Program-made: the position numbers and the translations under genes
Notes under the pieces: model-generated
Seen by the model: the letters and a program-made list of their open reading frames with translations, nothing else
Told to the model about the DNA's origin: nothing
Database searches by the model: none
Origin: Bacillota bacterium
Lineage (GTDB): Bacteria; Bacillota; Clostridia; Saccharofermentanales; Saccharofermentanaceae
DNA length: 64,000 nt
Reading direction: 5' to 3'
Assembly (NCBI GenBank): GCA_023397475.1
Contig: JAEWUD010000037.1
Location: 7,250-71,249, forward strand
In this document: positions 63,424-64,000 of the stretch, one piece after another
How the letters are laid out: every line of letters begins with the position of its first letter
Numbering within the stretch: the first letter of the stretch is position 1

Positions 63424-64000
63424 CTACGCGTTTGCTTTCGGCTTCTTGAAAAGGCGCTTCTTCTCCTTCTCCTCCGCAACAAGTTCTCTGGATCTCTCCC
63501 GGCCGTAGCGAAGCGGCATCGCCAGAACATGCTTGAAGAACGCGATGATCGGCCCCATGCCAAGAGCAAGGACCACGGTTCCAATACCCGCCTTAACGCC
63601 TAAGAGCACGCCGGTCACGGTACAGATAATGTCTGTTCCGATCCGAAGATACTGGAACTTAACCGGAGTCCGCTCCGCAAGAACAAGAGCGACGGCGTCA
63701 TACGTCGAGACGCCGAGATCGCCAACGAAGTACAAAGAAGATCCGACGCAAAGAACGAGGATGCCTATCGCGAACATCAAGATTCTGAGCCACAAGACAT
63801 CCGCCGGCAGGATCGATTTGAATAGTTTCGACGAGAATTCGACAACATAACCGAGAAGGAAAATATTGATAAACGTGCCGATACCGATCTTCTTCTTATC
63901 AATGAAAAAAATCGCCACGAGCATGATCAGATTGATGATCATATAAAGTGTCCCAAATCCGACGGCCGGAAAATGAACTGCGATACCGTGTGATAGGACC
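63424..64000 (-). CDS. YczE/YitT-type membrane protein, 5' end beyond the window
   Basis: The frame stays open to the right edge, so the ATG at 63942 is probably internal. Upstream codons give GIAVHFPAVGFGTLYM, which fits the family's conserved G-x-x-x-G-T-x-x-M region before a helix. The visible part has four helices, GIGTFINIFLLGYVVEF, LYFVGDLGVSTYDAVAL and a basic cytoplasmic tail. YczE/YitT proteins are of unknown function. The stop is four bases from the AraC stop (convergent). Confidence 0.75.
   Translation of the reverse strand, partial: VLSHGIAVHFPAVGFGTLYMIINLIMLVAIFFIDKKKIGIGTFINIFLLGYVVEFSSKLFKSILPADVLWLRILMFAIGILVLCVGSSLYFVGDLGVSTYDAVALVLAERTPVKFQYLRIGTDIICTVTGVLLGVKAGIGTVVLALGMGPIIAFFKHVLAMPLRYGRERSRELVAEEKEKKRLFKKPKANA

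Overview
The window suggests an anaerobic, low-to-mid GC Firmicute of the class Clostridia, probably from a gut or rumen. The clues are a Firmicutes-type LexA box (GAAC-N4-GTTC), sigma-A promoters and strong GGAGG ribosome sites, a methionine synthase whose activation domain is a separate gene, an [FeFe]-hydrogenase maturase (HydE), glycosidases of families GH3 and GH43, and a Cthe_2159-like/VTC/DUF4956 cluster. A lineage close to Saccharofermentans or Oscillospirales is only a guess.

Layout. (1) 1-18.5 kb, minus strand: an RHS/YD-repeat polymorphic-toxin locus. One full-length exported RHS protein (about 2,665 aa) is followed downstream by at least four 5'-truncated RHS cassettes. They share a nearly identical core, and three end inside the window with different C-terminal tips. 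Each tip is followed by a small unrelated gene that is a candidate immunity gene. (2) 18.5-19.7 kb: the RHS promoter and a nested repeat array (74-bp units grouped with GC-rich palindromes into a ~368-bp super-repeat). (3) 19.7-30.3 kb, minus strand: housekeeping and sulfur-amino-acid genes (trmB, an ATC-hydrolase-family gene, a DJ-1/PfpI gene, metH, its activation protein, cysK, a PatB/MalY-type lyase), then hydE and a DUF4153 membrane protein. (4) 30.3-34.3 kb: a tRNA-Ser, an AraC regulator, a second repeat array, an IS21-like end remnant and an MBL-fold lipoprotein. (5) 34.5-41.4 kb: a membrane glycosyltransferase, the beta-helix lipoprotein/VTC/DUF4956 cluster, a lipase-like protein and a nucleoside diphosphate kinase. 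(6) 41.6-49.4 kb: a lipoprotein with a long leader, SRAP and SOS-controlled polymerase IV, a diguanylate cyclase, LrgAB and an S41 protease. (7) 49.6-50.2 kb: a third repeat array of seven exact 75-bp hairpin units bounded by 15-bp inverted repeats. (8) 50.4-64 kb: a GH43 xylosidase, DUF1266, CapA, a split permease, a large surface protein, a permuted GH3 with a divergent AraC regulator, and a YczE-type membrane protein cut by the window edge.

How it fits together. The RHS locus looks like a contact- or secretion-dependent antagonism system that stores alternative toxin tips as recombination cassettes. The patB, cysK, metH-activation and metH genes form a route to homocysteine, cysteine and methionine. 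The glycosidases and AraC regulators fit growth on plant polysaccharide. The most unusual non-coding content is a family of 74-75-bp repeats in three arrays plus a single diverged hairpin. These share a 12-17-12 hairpin plan and/or a conserved ATCATTGAYAAATAA-like segment.
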